DNA of 64,000 nucleotides, taken from Oceaniglobus ichthyenteri (GTDB lineage Bacteria > Pseudomonadota > Alphaproteobacteria > Rhodobacterales > Rhodobacteraceae). The translations under genes and the position numbers were made by a program. The stretch covers positions 430,656-494,655 of the forward strand of contig NZ_QAGK01000002.1 in assembly GCF_003057885.1 (NCBI RefSeq). The letters are read 5' to 3'. Below, piece by piece: positions 38,803 through 47,309 of this stretch; position 1 is the stretch's first letter, and each line of letters opens with the position of its first letter. The notes beneath the pieces are model-generated. The model searched no databases. It was given only the letters and a program-made list of their open reading frames with translations, and was not told the origin of the DNA.

Positions 38803-38836
38803 TGAAACGGGCGCAGGTTATCCCACGCCCGTTTCA
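38803..38836 (-). terminator. Intercistronic stem-loop after bztA
   Basis: TGAAACGGGCG and CGCCCGTTTCA pair over 11 bases with a 12-base loop, seven bases after the bztA stop, followed on the minus strand by CTTTTGG. Such stem-loops after binding-protein genes often lower readthrough and protect the bztA transcript, giving more binding protein than permease. Confidence 0.75.
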
Positions 38837-38843
38837 TCAGGCC

Positions 38844-39863
38844 TTAGCGGAACGGCGGCGCGTACAGCAGGCCGCCATTTGTCCACTGCGCGTTCAGACC
38901 GCGCGCAATGCCGATCGGTGTATTTTCACCGATGTTCTTTTCAAAGATTTCACCATAGTTGCCGCTGGCGGCAATGGCGTTTTTCGCCCAATCGGACTCA
39001 AGACCGATCATCGCGCCCAATTCGCCTTCGGTGCCCAACAGCCGGTTGATTTCGGGGTTGGTGCCGGGCGTTCCCGCCATGTCAGCCACATTGGCCGATG
39101 TGATGCCCAGTTCTTCGGCGGTGATCAGCGCGTTCAATGTCCACCGGGCGATATCGCCCCATTCGTTGTCACCGTGGCGCACCAGTGGGCCAAGAGGCTC
39201 TTTCGAGATGATTTCGGGCAAGACGACGTGATCGCCGGGGGCCTCGAAGGTGGCGCGGGTGGCGGCGAGGCCAGACGCGTCGGTGGTATAGGTGTCACAG
39301 GCACCGGCCAGATACTGCTGGATCGCTTCGGCGTTGGTTTCGATCGGCACCGGCTCATAGCTGATGTTGTTGGCGCGGAAGAAATCGGCCAGGTTCAATT
39401 CGGTCGTGGTGCCGGTCTGGATACACACGGTGGCGCCGTCCAGATCCTTGGCCGAGGTCACGCCAAGGCCCTTGGGCACCAGAAAGCCCTGACCGTCGTA
39501 ATAGTTTACGCCAATGAAATCGAATTTCAGATCGGTGTCGCGGCTGAAGGTCCATGTGGTATTGCGCGCCAACACGTCGATTTCGCCCGATGCCAATGCG
39601 GTAAAGCGGGTTTTGCCGGTGGTCGGAATGAATTCAACAGCTTCGGGATCGCCCAGCACAGCGGCGGCAACCGCGCGGCAATAGGACACGTCAAATCCTT
39701 CCCAGCGGCCATTCGCGTCGGGCGCGCCGAACCCGGCCAGGCCGGTCACAACACCACAATTCAATGTGCCGCGTGCTTTCACATCGTCCAATGTCGCTGC
39801 GGCAGCAGCACCAGCCAACAGGCTGGATACCGTCAACGCACCGAGAAATACAGATTTTTTCAT
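38844..39863 (-). CDS. bztA: Amino-acid ABC transporter substrate-binding protein (BztA/AapJ)
   Basis: This 339-residue periplasmic protein has a signal peptide (KKSVFLGALTVSSLLAGAAAA) and the SBP_bac_3 core: VKARGTLNCGV, then GFDVSYCRAVAAAVLGDP. Family members bind glutamate, glutamine, aspartate and asparagine. The ATG at 39863 follows GAAGAGG. Long AapJ/BztA-specific C-terminus (about 90 residues beyond short binding proteins) supports the subgroup. Confidence 0.93.
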   Translation of the reverse strand: MKKSVFLGALTVSSLLAGAAAAATLDDVKARGTLNCGVVTGLAGFGAPDANGRWEGFDVSYCRAVAAAVLGDPEAVEFIPTTGKTRFTALASGEIDVLARNTTWTFSRDTDLKFDFIGVNYYDGQGFLVPKGLGVTSAKDLDGATVCIQTGTTTELNLADFFRANNISYEPVPIETNAEAIQQYLAGACDTYTTDASGLAATRATFEAPGDHVVLPEIISKEPLGPLVRHGDNEWGDIARWTLNALITAEELGITSANVADMAGTPGTNPEINRLLGTEGELGAMIGLESDWAKNAIAASGNYGEIFEKNIGENTPIGIARGLNAQWTNGGLLYAPPFR

Positions 39864-40041
39864 TTTTACCTCTTCCTGATTGTCCCACTTCCTCAACAAA
39901 AGTGGTTCATCCGGCCCTCCCTGGACCGAGATCTAGTATGTAAGAAACAGTTAAAGCTGTCTCATTACAGGGGCAAGTGTCTGCCGAGAGGTCACAAAAG
40001 GTCAAGGGTTTCATAACAGAAAGTGATGAAATTCCAGTCGT

Positions 40042-40056
40042 CTTACCCAAGGTAAG
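40042..40056. promoter_or_regulatory. Inverted repeat upstream of bztA
   Basis: CTTACC and GGTAAG flank CAA in the 223-base gap before bztA. It could be a small operator. No regulator is named. Confidence 0.3.
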
Positions 40057-40061
40057 GCCTG

Positions 40062-40081
40062 TTTTCAAACCGGTTTGAAAA
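40062..40081. promoter_or_regulatory. 20-base perfect palindrome between ATP12 gene and bztA
   Basis: TTTTCAAACC is followed directly by its reverse complement, five bases after the ATP12-chaperone stop. The lack of a spacer and the AT-rich arms favour a protein-binding operator or a bidirectional end over a normal terminator. Confidence 0.45.
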
Positions 40082-40086
40082 AGCGT

Positions 40087-40797
40087 TCAGCGATTCGCCA
40101 AGCTGACAAATCGGTGGGCATGGACGAAATCGGCCTTTTTTAGTGCGGCTTTGGCGGTGGCATCCTCATCATGGCCCCAAAGCTGGGCCTGCCACTCTTC
40201 GTCAAGGCGCGACAGGGCCCATGCCTGATCAGGGGTCAACCGGCCCTTGATCACCGCCAGCGCCAGAACGAACGATCCTGACAGGCTGACCAGATCGTGA
40301 AACCCGACCAGCGTGAAATCCGACATATCCGCCATTTGTCCGGTCAAAATACCCAAGGCAGACGGCGCCTGTGCAATCGGCATGACCCCGGATGTGATGC
40401 GCAGATCGGCCCCAAGATCCGTGCGCGCCCAATCAAGGATCGGATCCCACTGTTCGGTCTGACGCGCGATCAGGGTTTCGGGACCGGTGGCGCGATAACA
40501 CAACAGATCGGTACCGGCATAATCGGCGATCATCGCTTCGACCGCGCCGCGTTGTGGGGCCACCTTATCCAGTGCGGCATTGGCGCTGCGGGTGTTGGGC
40601 ATGGTCAGCGGATCAATCTTTTCGCTTTGGGCGTCCCATTCGGCGGCCACTGCCTGGGCCAGTGCAAGGGTGGGCAGGATCAGCTGCGCTTTGGCCGGGG
40701 TGCGCACGGGGCGCCCATCAAGGTGTATCGCATACCCCCCGCCCTCGGCCACGCAACTGGCCGATTTCCAAAACCGTTTTGCCGCCCATTCCGCCAT
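40087..40797 (-). CDS. ATP12 family F1-ATPase assembly chaperone
   Basis: This 236-residue protein has the ATP12 signature: RFWKSASCVAEGGGYAIHLD near the N-terminus, AVAAEWDAQSEKIDPLTMPN in the middle and the AALKKADFVHAHRF tail. In mitochondria ATP12 binds the F1 alpha subunit before hexamer assembly; the bacterial form is restricted mainly to alphaproteobacteria. Its ATG overlaps the RluA-type gene stop by one base (TAATG). Confidence 0.93.
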   Translation of the reverse strand: MAEWAAKRFWKSASCVAEGGGYAIHLDGRPVRTPAKAQLILPTLALAQAVAAEWDAQSEKIDPLTMPNTRSANAALDKVAPQRGAVEAMIADYAGTDLLCYRATGPETLIARQTEQWDPILDWARTDLGADLRITSGVMPIAQAPSALGILTGQMADMSDFTLVGFHDLVSLSGSFVLALAVIKGRLTPDQAWALSRLDEEWQAQLWGHDEDATAKAALKKADFVHAHRFVSLANR

Positions 40798-41840
40798 TAC
40801 AATTCCTCTTCAAACGGATCGACAGGCACATCCGACGGCAGCCACTCGACCTGCTCCCATGTACGCGCCATGTGATCGGGCAACGGCGCGGTTACCGTCA
40901 TCACCGCGCCGGTGATCGGGTGTTCAAATGTCAGACTGCGCGCGTGCAGGTGCAATTTGCGGCTGATGTCACCGCCCAGTTGCGCGCCCCAGCCATCGCC
41001 CAGGTTTTCCTGACCCGATCCGCCGTATTTACCATCGCCCACAATCGGGTGGCCCATTTCGGCCATATGCGCGCGCAACTGGTGTGTGCGCCCGGTTACC
41101 GGCACCAACGCCAACCAGGACGCGCGCGCGCCAAGGGCCGACAGCACGGCGTAATCCGTCGTGGCGCGCTTGGCCCCTTCGGTGCGGTCCACCTCGGCGG
41201 GGTGAATGCACAGCATCTTTTCCGCCTCGCCCTTGGCGCCGTGGCCGGGGGCCTTGACCAGACCATATTTCACCGTCCCCATGCGCGGATGCGGCACACC
41301 GGCGACGGCGGCCCAGTAAATCTTGCGGGTGCCCCGGTGGCGCAATGCATCCGTCAGGCCCTTGGCCGCCATCCGCGTGCGCGCCAACAGCAACACGCCA
41401 GATGTGTCTTTGTCCAACCGGTGCACAAGGCGCGGTTTTTCATCATGGGTGCCTTGCAACGCCACAGACAAGCCGTCGACATGGCGCAACTGTTTGCTGC
41501 CACCTTGGGTCGGCAGACCGGCGGGTTTGTTCAACGCGATGATGTGATCGTCTTGCCAGATCACCGCCTCTTTCATCATCTGCGCATCGGCCTTGCTGAC
41601 ATGATTGGGGCGATCAACCGCCGGGCCGCGCGTTTCGGGCAGGGGCGGAATCCGCACCATTTGCCCCACGGCCAGACGTGTTGCCGGTTTTACCCGGCCC
41701 GAATCGACCCGGATTTCACCCTTGCGACACATCTTTTCGATCTGGATCTGGCTGACATGGGGAAATTTGCGGCGAAACCAGCGGTCCAGCCGCTGATCGC
41801 CCTCGTCTTCACCTACGTTCAGTGTTTGAACACCGCTCAT
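40797..41840 (-). CDS. RluA/RluC-type 23S rRNA pseudouridine synthase
   Basis: This 347-residue protein has an N-terminal S4 domain (QRLDRWFRRKFPHVSQIQIE) and the RluA catalytic motif RLVHRLDKDTSGVLLLART with its Asp, plus the RTHQLRAHMAEMGHPIVGD stretch. The start at 41840 forms ATGA with the crcB stop; GGGGGA lies seven bases upstream. Likely targets are the RluC sites of 23S rRNA, but the exact position is inferred. Confidence 0.92.
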   Translation of the reverse strand: MSGVQTLNVGEDEGDQRLDRWFRRKFPHVSQIQIEKMCRKGEIRVDSGRVKPATRLAVGQMVRIPPLPETRGPAVDRPNHVSKADAQMMKEAVIWQDDHIIALNKPAGLPTQGGSKQLRHVDGLSVALQGTHDEKPRLVHRLDKDTSGVLLLARTRMAAKGLTDALRHRGTRKIYWAAVAGVPHPRMGTVKYGLVKAPGHGAKGEAEKMLCIHPAEVDRTEGAKRATTDYAVLSALGARASWLALVPVTGRTHQLRAHMAEMGHPIVGDGKYGGSGQENLGDGWGAQLGGDISRKLHLHARSLTFEHPITGAVMTVTAPLPDHMARTWEQVEWLPSDVPVDPFEEEL

Positions 41841-42214
41841 CCCCATATCCCCCGTGCGGCCAGAATGCCGACAAACAATGCGCCCACTGCGCCTGAAACC
41901 GACAATACGACGTATAACGACGCGCTGCCAAATTGTCCCCGTTCGATCAGCGTCACCGTATCCAGTGAAAACGCCGAAAATGTGGTGAACCCGCCGAGCA
42001 GCCCGGTCATGATGAACGGGCTGAGATGGGTCATTGATTTTTGCGCCGCCCAGATGACGAAAACGCCCATCAGAAACGATCCCACGATATTTACCACCAC
42101 CACGCCCCAGGGAAACCCGGGACCAAGCGCGCGCAACACAGCAAGGCTGGCCAGATACCGCGCAACCGCCCCCATCGAACCGCCAACGGCCACCTGAAAA
42201 ACTGAGATCAACAT
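41837..42214 (-). CDS. crcB: Fluoride channel CrcB/FluC
   Basis: This 125-residue membrane protein has four helices and the Fluc signatures GGSMGAVARYL, GTL-type NIVGSFLMG and GGFTTFSAFSLD. It forms a dual-topology dimer that exports fluoride. The ATG at 42214 was chosen because the family N-terminus starts there. It is cotranslated with the RluA-type gene. Confidence 0.95.
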   Translation of the reverse strand: MLISVFQVAVGGSMGAVARYLASLAVLRALGPGFPWGVVVVNIVGSFLMGVFVIWAAQKSMTHLSPFIMTGLLGGFTTFSAFSLDTVTLIERGQFGSASLYVVLSVSGAVGALFVGILAARGIWG

Positions 42215-42245
42215 GGGCGGTGCATCGCCCCACCCTGCCCCATTG

Positions 42246-43550
42246 TCAACCGCCCCGCTTGGCCCGCAAATTGGCAAACCAGGCCAGCCGCTTTTTTAGC
42301 TCGCGCTCGAAGCCACGTTCTACGGGCTGATACAGCGCCGGGCGGGCCATGCCATCGGGGAAATAGTTTTGCCCCGAAAACCCGTCTTCGGCGTCGTGAT
42401 CATAGGCATAACCGGCCCCGTACCCCTGATCCTTCATTAACGACGTCGGCGCGTTCAGGATATGTTTCGGCGGCGGCGCGCTGCCGGTTTTCTTGGCCGC
42501 AACCCGCGCGCCCTTATAGGCGGCATAGCCCGCATTGGATTTCGGCGCCAGCGCCAGATACGTCACCGCCTGCCCCAGGGCCAATTCACCCTCGGGGCTG
42601 CCCAGCCTTTCAAAGGTTTGCCAGGCGGTCAGGCAAAACTGCTGGGCCTCGGGATCGGCAAGCCCGATATCTTCAATCGCCATACGCAGGATGCGGCGCG
42701 CCAGATACCGGGGGTCTTCCCCACCCTCAAGCATCCGCGCGAACCAATACAGCGCGGCGTCCGGGTCAGACCCGCGCACCGATTTATGCAGCGCCGAAAT
42801 CAGATTGTAATGCTCATCGCCAGACTTGTCGTATTTCGCCGCCCGTTTCATCAGGCGTTTGGTCAATGCGCCAGTGTCCAGCGCCGTGTCGGTTTTCCAC
42901 GCACTGATCTGTTCGATCAGGTTCAGCACCGCACGCCCATCGCCATCGGCCATGTCACGCAAGGCGCGGCGCGCGGCGGCCGTCAATGGCAAGGCGCGGC
43001 CCAATTCCGCCTCGGCCCGCTGAATCAGCAATTCCAGATCATCGTCCGACAACCGCTCTAACACCAAAACCTGTGCCCGAGACAAAAGCGCGGCATTCAA
43101 TTCAAATGATGGATTCTCTGTTGTGGCCCCGACCAACAGAATCGTGCCATCCTCCATATGTGGAAGAAATCCATCCTGCTGCGCCTTGTTGAACCGGTGA
43201 ATCTCATCAACAAACAGCAATGTTCCCTTGCCGTTTGCGCGCCGCATCTTGGCCGCTTCGAAAACCTTGCGCAGATCGGGCACGCCAGTAAAAATCGCGC
43301 TGATCTGGACGAAATGCAGATCAGTTTCATCCGCCAGAAGGCGGGCAATGGTGGTTTTGCCCACGCCGGGCGGCCCCCAAAAGACCAACGATGATAATGA
43401 GCCTGAGCTCAGCATCACGCCCAACGGCGCATCGGGGCCCAATACCTGTGCCTGTCCGATAACCTCGGCCAAGGCACGCGGGCGCAACCGGTCGGCCAAA
43501 GGGCGCGGCGCGGTTGATGAAACATCGGGTGTGGAAAACAGATCGGCCAT
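42246..43550 (-). CDS. rarA: Replication-associated recombination protein A (RarA/MgsA)
   Basis: This AAA+ protein of 434 residues has the clamp-loader-like N-terminus PLADRLRPRALAEVIGQ, Walker A GPPGVGKTTIARLLAD, Walker B TLLFVDEIHRFNKAQQD and the MgsA-specific C-terminal tetramerisation domain. It acts at stalled replication forks. The ATG at 43550 was preferred to a GTG two codons upstream. It is 31 bases upstream of crcB. Confidence 0.96.
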   Translation of the reverse strand: MADLFSTPDVSSTAPRPLADRLRPRALAEVIGQAQVLGPDAPLGVMLSSGSLSSLVFWGPPGVGKTTIARLLADETDLHFVQISAIFTGVPDLRKVFEAAKMRRANGKGTLLFVDEIHRFNKAQQDGFLPHMEDGTILLVGATTENPSFELNAALLSRAQVLVLERLSDDDLELLIQRAEAELGRALPLTAAARRALRDMADGDGRAVLNLIEQISAWKTDTALDTGALTKRLMKRAAKYDKSGDEHYNLISALHKSVRGSDPDAALYWFARMLEGGEDPRYLARRILRMAIEDIGLADPEAQQFCLTAWQTFERLGSPEGELALGQAVTYLALAPKSNAGYAAYKGARVAAKKTGSAPPPKHILNAPTSLMKDQGYGAGYAYDHDAEDGFSGQNYFPDGMARPALYQPVERGFERELKKRLAWFANLRAKRGG

Positions 43551-43620
43551 GGCCACAGTTTAAGCGCCCGGGCCCGCGCGCGAAAGGTGCAATGCACCCC
43601 CTATGGCCCCGGTGATGGAA

Positions 43621-43648
43621 ATGGGCGACCCTGGCAGGGGCCGCCCAT
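43621..43648 (-). terminator. Stem-loop after luxI
   Basis: ATGGGCG pairs with CGCCCAT across 14 bases that can themselves form CCTG/CAGG. It lies 60 bases after the luxI stop; on the minus strand it is followed by TTCC only, so termination would be weak. Confidence 0.45.
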
Positions 43649-43708
43649 CTGAATGGTGTTTACCCGATCCGTGGCAGACGAAGTCGGGCACGACAGAAAT
43701 ATGGAACG

Positions 43709-44299
43709 TTAGTGCAGGTGTTCGGCAAAGTTCATCGACACAACCTGATTGTTGACGCCTTCAATCTCCATCACCGGGCCCATTGCTGTCATGTCAACAC
43801 CGACCCGTTTGGCCCAACGGGGCCAGTTGGCGTTGAGCAGCGTCAGACAGCTTGTCGCGCCTTGGTCACGGGCGGCCTTGGCCAATTCCATGACCAACCG
43901 CGCATGAACCAGACGCCGCCGGTTGGCCGGCACATTGTGTGCGACAAACAAACGGCTGCTTTCCCACACATGTTCGCCCACCGGTGCCTCGTCATACAAC
44001 AGGCAAGACGGGATCGTGTCGAGCAATCCGCGCTGCGCATCGCGGATCATGTAAGAATACATACCGCATTTCGCCGTGGTCGGGGTCAGGCGGTTACCCG
44101 CCATGACCTGACCCAGTTCATCATGAACAACCACCCAACGGCTGGCGGGCGTGTCGTATTGATCATACTCCATGCCCATGGCCTCTGGCAGGTCCCATTT
44201 GTTATGTTCGATGAACAGTTCGCGCCGCGCCCGGAACATGTTGGCGAACAGTTCGCCGTGAGCGTGGATATTGGCAAAGGAAAGAGTGGTGGTCTGCAT
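43709..44299 (-). CDS. LuxI-type acyl-homoserine lactone synthase
   Basis: This 196-residue protein matches the invariant LuxI residues at near-standard spacing: Arg25, Phe29, Trp35 (RRELFIEHNKW), Asp46 and Asp49 (YDQYD), Arg70 (GNRL), Glu113 and Arg116 (ESSRLF). It should make an N-acyl-homoserine lactone from SAM and an acyl-carrier substrate. The ATG at 44299 has a GGAGG ribosome site seven bases upstream. It lies 77 bases after the luxR gene on the same strand. Acyl-chain length cannot be read. Confidence 0.88.
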   Translation of the reverse strand: MQTTTLSFANIHAHGELFANMFRARRELFIEHNKWDLPEAMGMEYDQYDTPASRWVVVHDELGQVMAGNRLTPTTAKCGMYSYMIRDAQRGLLDTIPSCLLYDEAPVGEHVWESSRLFVAHNVPANRRRLVHARLVMELAKAARDQGATSCLTLLNANWPRWAKRVGVDMTAMGPVMEIEGVNNQVVSMNFAEHLH

Positions 44300-44376
44300 T
44301 TTGAGCCTCCAAAACAGAATCTTGGGAACATCCCCGTCTTCCATCTAAGGGCGAATCTGCGTTAGGTGTAACAACC

Positions 44377-44988
44377 TTAAAGTAGATTATTCTCCTTTGC
44401 CCGCTGAATCGCCTCGGCCGTTGTCCGAGCCAAAAGACGATCCCGCGCACCGGCCAATCTGAGCTTTAATGCGCTTTCCGATATGCCTAAAAATTCAGCA
44501 GCGGCCGCATGGCGCATCCCATCCGCGATACATTTCAACGCCTGGGTTTGTGCTTTGGTCAGACGTTGGCGCGGATCGCTCATATCATGAAGAATCGCCA
44601 CCAGCCGGGCAAGTTCGGCCATCTCATGATCTTCGAATTCGCGATCCGACCGTGCCATGCTGCACACGGTGCGCGACCGAATCGGCCCATGGGAAATTGT
44701 CGCGCCATAGTTCAGACCGAACTGCCGGGCCTTTTTGAAAATACCAAACGGATCGGGGATTCTCCGATTGCTCCAACGTGTCGTGCCCGTGGCACTGAAC
44801 GACCAGGCGGTCATCGGATCACGCAACACGTACCCATTTTCGGTGTAATGGTTGATCCAGGCCGGATCATAGGTTTGAAACATCATCACTGGCGATGTGA
44901 ATCGGATGTGCAACGCCAAAAAATACCCCGCCTCGGCGTAGGGATCGAGTTTTTTCAGTTCTTCATCAAAAAGGCGCTGCTCAAACAT
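44377..44988 (-). CDS. LuxR-type regulator with divergent DNA-binding domain
   Basis: This protein of about 203 residues has an autoinducer-binding domain with the W-Y-D pattern (PAWINHYTENGYVLRDPMTA) and a LuxR-type helix-turn-helix at 135-203. The HTH is divergent: the usual LTxRE is LTKAQ, and the GKxxxEIA core reads GMRHAAAAEFLG. It is the presumed receptor for the product of the neighbouring synthase. The start is uncertain, as neither ATG at 44988 nor the upstream codons has a ribosome site. No lux-box palindrome was seen before luxI. Confidence 0.78.
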   Translation of the reverse strand: MFEQRLFDEELKKLDPYAEAGYFLALHIRFTSPVMMFQTYDPAWINHYTENGYVLRDPMTAWSFSATGTTRWSNRRIPDPFGIFKKARQFGLNYGATISHGPIRSRTVCSMARSDREFEDHEMAELARLVAILHDMSDPRQRLTKAQTQALKCIADGMRHAAAAEFLGISESALKLRLAGARDRLLARTTAEAIQRAKENNLL

Positions 44989-45161
44989 TTGATCTATTTG
45001 CACTGCCAACACACAGGAAATCAACAACATTACAACCAAACGCTGCGAAATGACCAATATGTCTCAACTGCAGGGCGAAACCGCCAATCCCGTATCAAAT
45101 GGCCAAAAAAAGACATGTCGCTATTTCGTGTTGGCCAGCAATTGATCAAACTACCAGTTGA

Positions 45162-45557
45162 TCAATCGCCTTCGATCCATCGCACAAAATCCAAACGCTG
45201 CGCGCCCTCCAACTGTAGTCTTGTGAAGATGTCTTCCTCAGAACCATCGTCGGCCCCTTTGGCATCCTGCATGGCGCGGCGCAGGTCGTTCTTCGCCTCA
45301 TTCATGCGTCCGAGTTTCATAAGAGCCACGGCCCGTTCAAGGAAAATTCTTGTTCTTTCATTTCGATCTCCAGGGGAAATCCACAAAGACAGGCTGATGG
45401 AGCAATACCGAAGCTTTTTCTCCGCATTCTTCCGTTCTTTGATGCAGGCTGACGCAGCCAGGCTTCCTGTCATGCCAACAAGCCAAATGATCAAAAACAG
45501 CCCCGCAGCCAGTGATATCGCCCATCTTCGCAGTCTGGTATCGTATTGAACCGTCAT
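45162..45557 (-). CDS. Orphan small membrane protein with TPR-like tail
   Basis: This 131-residue protein has one membrane helix (about 13-33: AISLAAGLFLIIWLVGM) and a helical tail with a TPR-like stretch (FLERAVALMKLGRMNEAKND). Codon use is less GC-biased than the neighbours and there is no ribosome site. The broken IS element begins 22 bases upstream, so its promoter may be lost. It could be a recently acquired or decaying gene. No family is recognised. Confidence 0.5.
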   Translation of the reverse strand: MTVQYDTRLRRWAISLAAGLFLIIWLVGMTGSLAASACIKERKNAEKKLRYCSISLSLWISPGDRNERTRIFLERAVALMKLGRMNEAKNDLRRAMQDAKGADDGSEEDIFTRLQLEGAQRLDFVRWIEGD

Positions 45558-45579
45558 GACGTCAGAATGCTCTCTAACC

Positions 45580-46631
45580 CTAAGGGCAGCAAGGAGAAGT
45601 GTTCCAAAATTGCTTGCTTGAAAGCACTTTTCTGAAAGCTTCCTCTGAGCTCAGCCTTGAGCGCAATAGGAACCAGCGAAGATAGAGCTTCAGATATTTC
45701 GACGCTGGACCTTTGAACGGGCGCATGAATTCATCGTAGCGAGAATGAAGCGAGTTCAAATTCTGAATGTGGAAGGCCTTTTCAACGACCCTCTGGCCCG
45801 GCTTGTTGCTCAGGACATGATGCACCATTCCGTTCTTTGTTGAAAAGCGTGCGTATGCCGCTGCACCGTCAGTGCAAAGGGCTGCATCCGTTGCGACGAC
45901 CGGACTGAGAGCAGAGTCGATGAGAGGTATGCTCCTGTTTTTGATCCGCTCGAGAAACCGACGGCCAGAGCGGTCTGTGATTGTGAGAAGCGGCAGCTGC
46001 CAACGAGACAGTCCTCGTTTCATCTTCACGCGTCCGCTTTTATAAGCATACCATTGATGGCGTGGCGGGCGCGGGTATAGGGATGGATTTTGGCGATGCA
46101 AAACCCACTCCCGTGATCCCTTGCGGCTTTCACGCTGGTGGGTTTCATCGACTTCAACGATGCCGCTGAACTTGGTGTCAGCGGCCATGGCCTACAGTTT
46201 CCAAAATCAACATTCTCCATCGCCAGATAGTGTCCTTGGTTTTACCGAGCGAAAATGCCATTTTCCAGCAGGATCGTGGCCTGCCGGAAAACATATCTGG
46301 AACGACTTCGAGAAACAGGTCATGGCGGTGGATGCCGCAAATCGTAGTTCCAGTAAGACCAGTATAGGTCTTCAGGCATCCGCTGCACCGGAAGCGCTGA
46401 ACTCCGGTTCGGGTTTGCTCCCATTTTTGCCTTCGGCAGCTTCCACAGTGTGGACACGTGCTGTCTCTCTCAGCTCGCCCTTCTATTTCGGACAAAGATG
46501 CACGTGCCCGACGGACATCCATCGTGCTCGAAAGCAAATCTTTGATCTGGTTCGCATTCAGCTGCAGCAGTTGATCAAAGCAGAGATCGAAACAGGTGCT
46601 GATTTACTTGCGCGGGGTTCGCTTTGGCCAT
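45580..46631 (-). pseudogene. IS1595-type transposase, broken by frameshifts
   Basis: The remains of an ISXO2-type transposase occupy three reading frames. The first piece starts at 46631 (ATG after GGAGGACAA) and stops at 46575. The next frame carries a zinc ribbon CPHCGSCRRQKWEQTRTGVQ with FRCSGC after it (46537-46178). The last frame holds the catalytic block GIVEVDETHQRES and DGAAAYARF (46188-45580). The shifts lie near 46575 and 46180. No terminal inverted repeats could be fixed. A programmed frameshift is possible but two shifts favour decay. The element lies between the AHL region and the rplQ terminator. Confidence 0.8.
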
Positions 46632-46714
46632 TTGTCCTCCGAGAGTTGCTCGAAAGGTCATATTGGCCGACTTTTCTCAGCGAGAAGGGCCCAACACGAT
46701 TTAGCTACATGGCC

Positions 46715-46744
46715 AAAAAAAACCCCGCAAAAGCGGGGTTTTTT
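46715..46744 (-). terminator. Bidirectional terminator after rplQ
   Basis: A-rich ACCCCGC and GCGGGGT pair around a four-base AAAA loop, with A and T runs on both sides. On the minus strand it is followed by eight T residues. It begins nine bases after the rplQ stop and ends the whole ribosomal region. Confidence 0.95.
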
Positions 46745-46752
46745 CTAATCTA

Positions 46753-47166
46753 TCATTCGGCGTCTTCTGCTTCCAACCTGGCGCGGTCTGCGGCGCCTTT
46801 GGCATCGGGGTCGCGATCGACCAGTTCGATGATCGCCATTGGCGCCATGTCACCGTAGCGAAATCCAGCCTTGAGAACCCGGCAATATCCGCCCTGACGC
46901 TCGGCATAACGCGGACCAAGAACCTCAAACAGTTTTGCAACATCCTTGTCTTGCTTCAACTGCGAAGCGGCCTGACGGCGGGCGTGCAAATCGCCGCGCT
47001 TGCCCAGCGTGATCAACTTGTCGATGATCCGCTTCAGCTCTTTCGCCTTGGGCAGAGTGGTTTTGATTTGTTCATGTTCGATCAGCGAACCGGACATGTT
47101 GGAAAACAACGCTTTGCGGTGTTCGTGGGTGCGGTTCAGGCGGCGATAGCCTCGTGCGTGGCGCAT
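46753..47166 (-). CDS. rplQ: 50S ribosomal protein L17
   Basis: This 137-residue protein begins [20 protein letters not shown] and has the [19 protein letters not shown] segment of L17. It has a short acidic tail ([10 protein letters not shown]). It closes the alpha operon, 143 bases after rpoA; the gap contains two stem-loops. Confidence 0.97.
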   Translation of the reverse strand: MRHARGYRRLNRTHEHRKALFSNMSGSLIEHEQIKTTLPKAKELKRIIDKLITLGKRGDLHARRQAASQLKQDKDVAKLFEVLGPRYAERQGGYCRVLKAGFRYGDMAPMAIIELVDRDPDAKGAADRARLEAEDAE

Positions 47167-47245
47167 GTGTCTTACTCCGATAAAGGCCCTCTACGGGCGA
47201 TTTTACTTTGTCTGGGGCCCCATGCGTGGCGGAACCCTCTCCTTG

Positions 47246-47305
47246 GGGTGTGGCGAAGTCAGGTGCCACACCCATCGTGATATCTGGCGGGTCTACCCCG
47301 CCAGA
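47246..47305 (-). other. Two stem-loops between rpoA and rplQ
   Basis: TCTGGCGGG pairs with CCCGCCAGA (47283-47291 with 47297-47305), four bases after the rpoA stop. GGGTGTGGC pairs with GCCACACCC (47246-47254 with 47265-47273). Neither has a T tract, so they are more likely mRNA-processing or stability elements than terminators. Confidence 0.6.
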
Positions 47306-47309
47306 CACA

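Noticed and set aside
44300..44376. A lux box upstream of the AHL synthase
   Set aside because: The 77-base gap was read on both strands and holds no 18-20-base inverted repeat of the lux-box type.
45580..46631. A functional transposase made by programmed frameshifting
   Set aside because: Two separate shifts are needed and no slippery heptamer was recognised at either point, so decay is the simpler reading.
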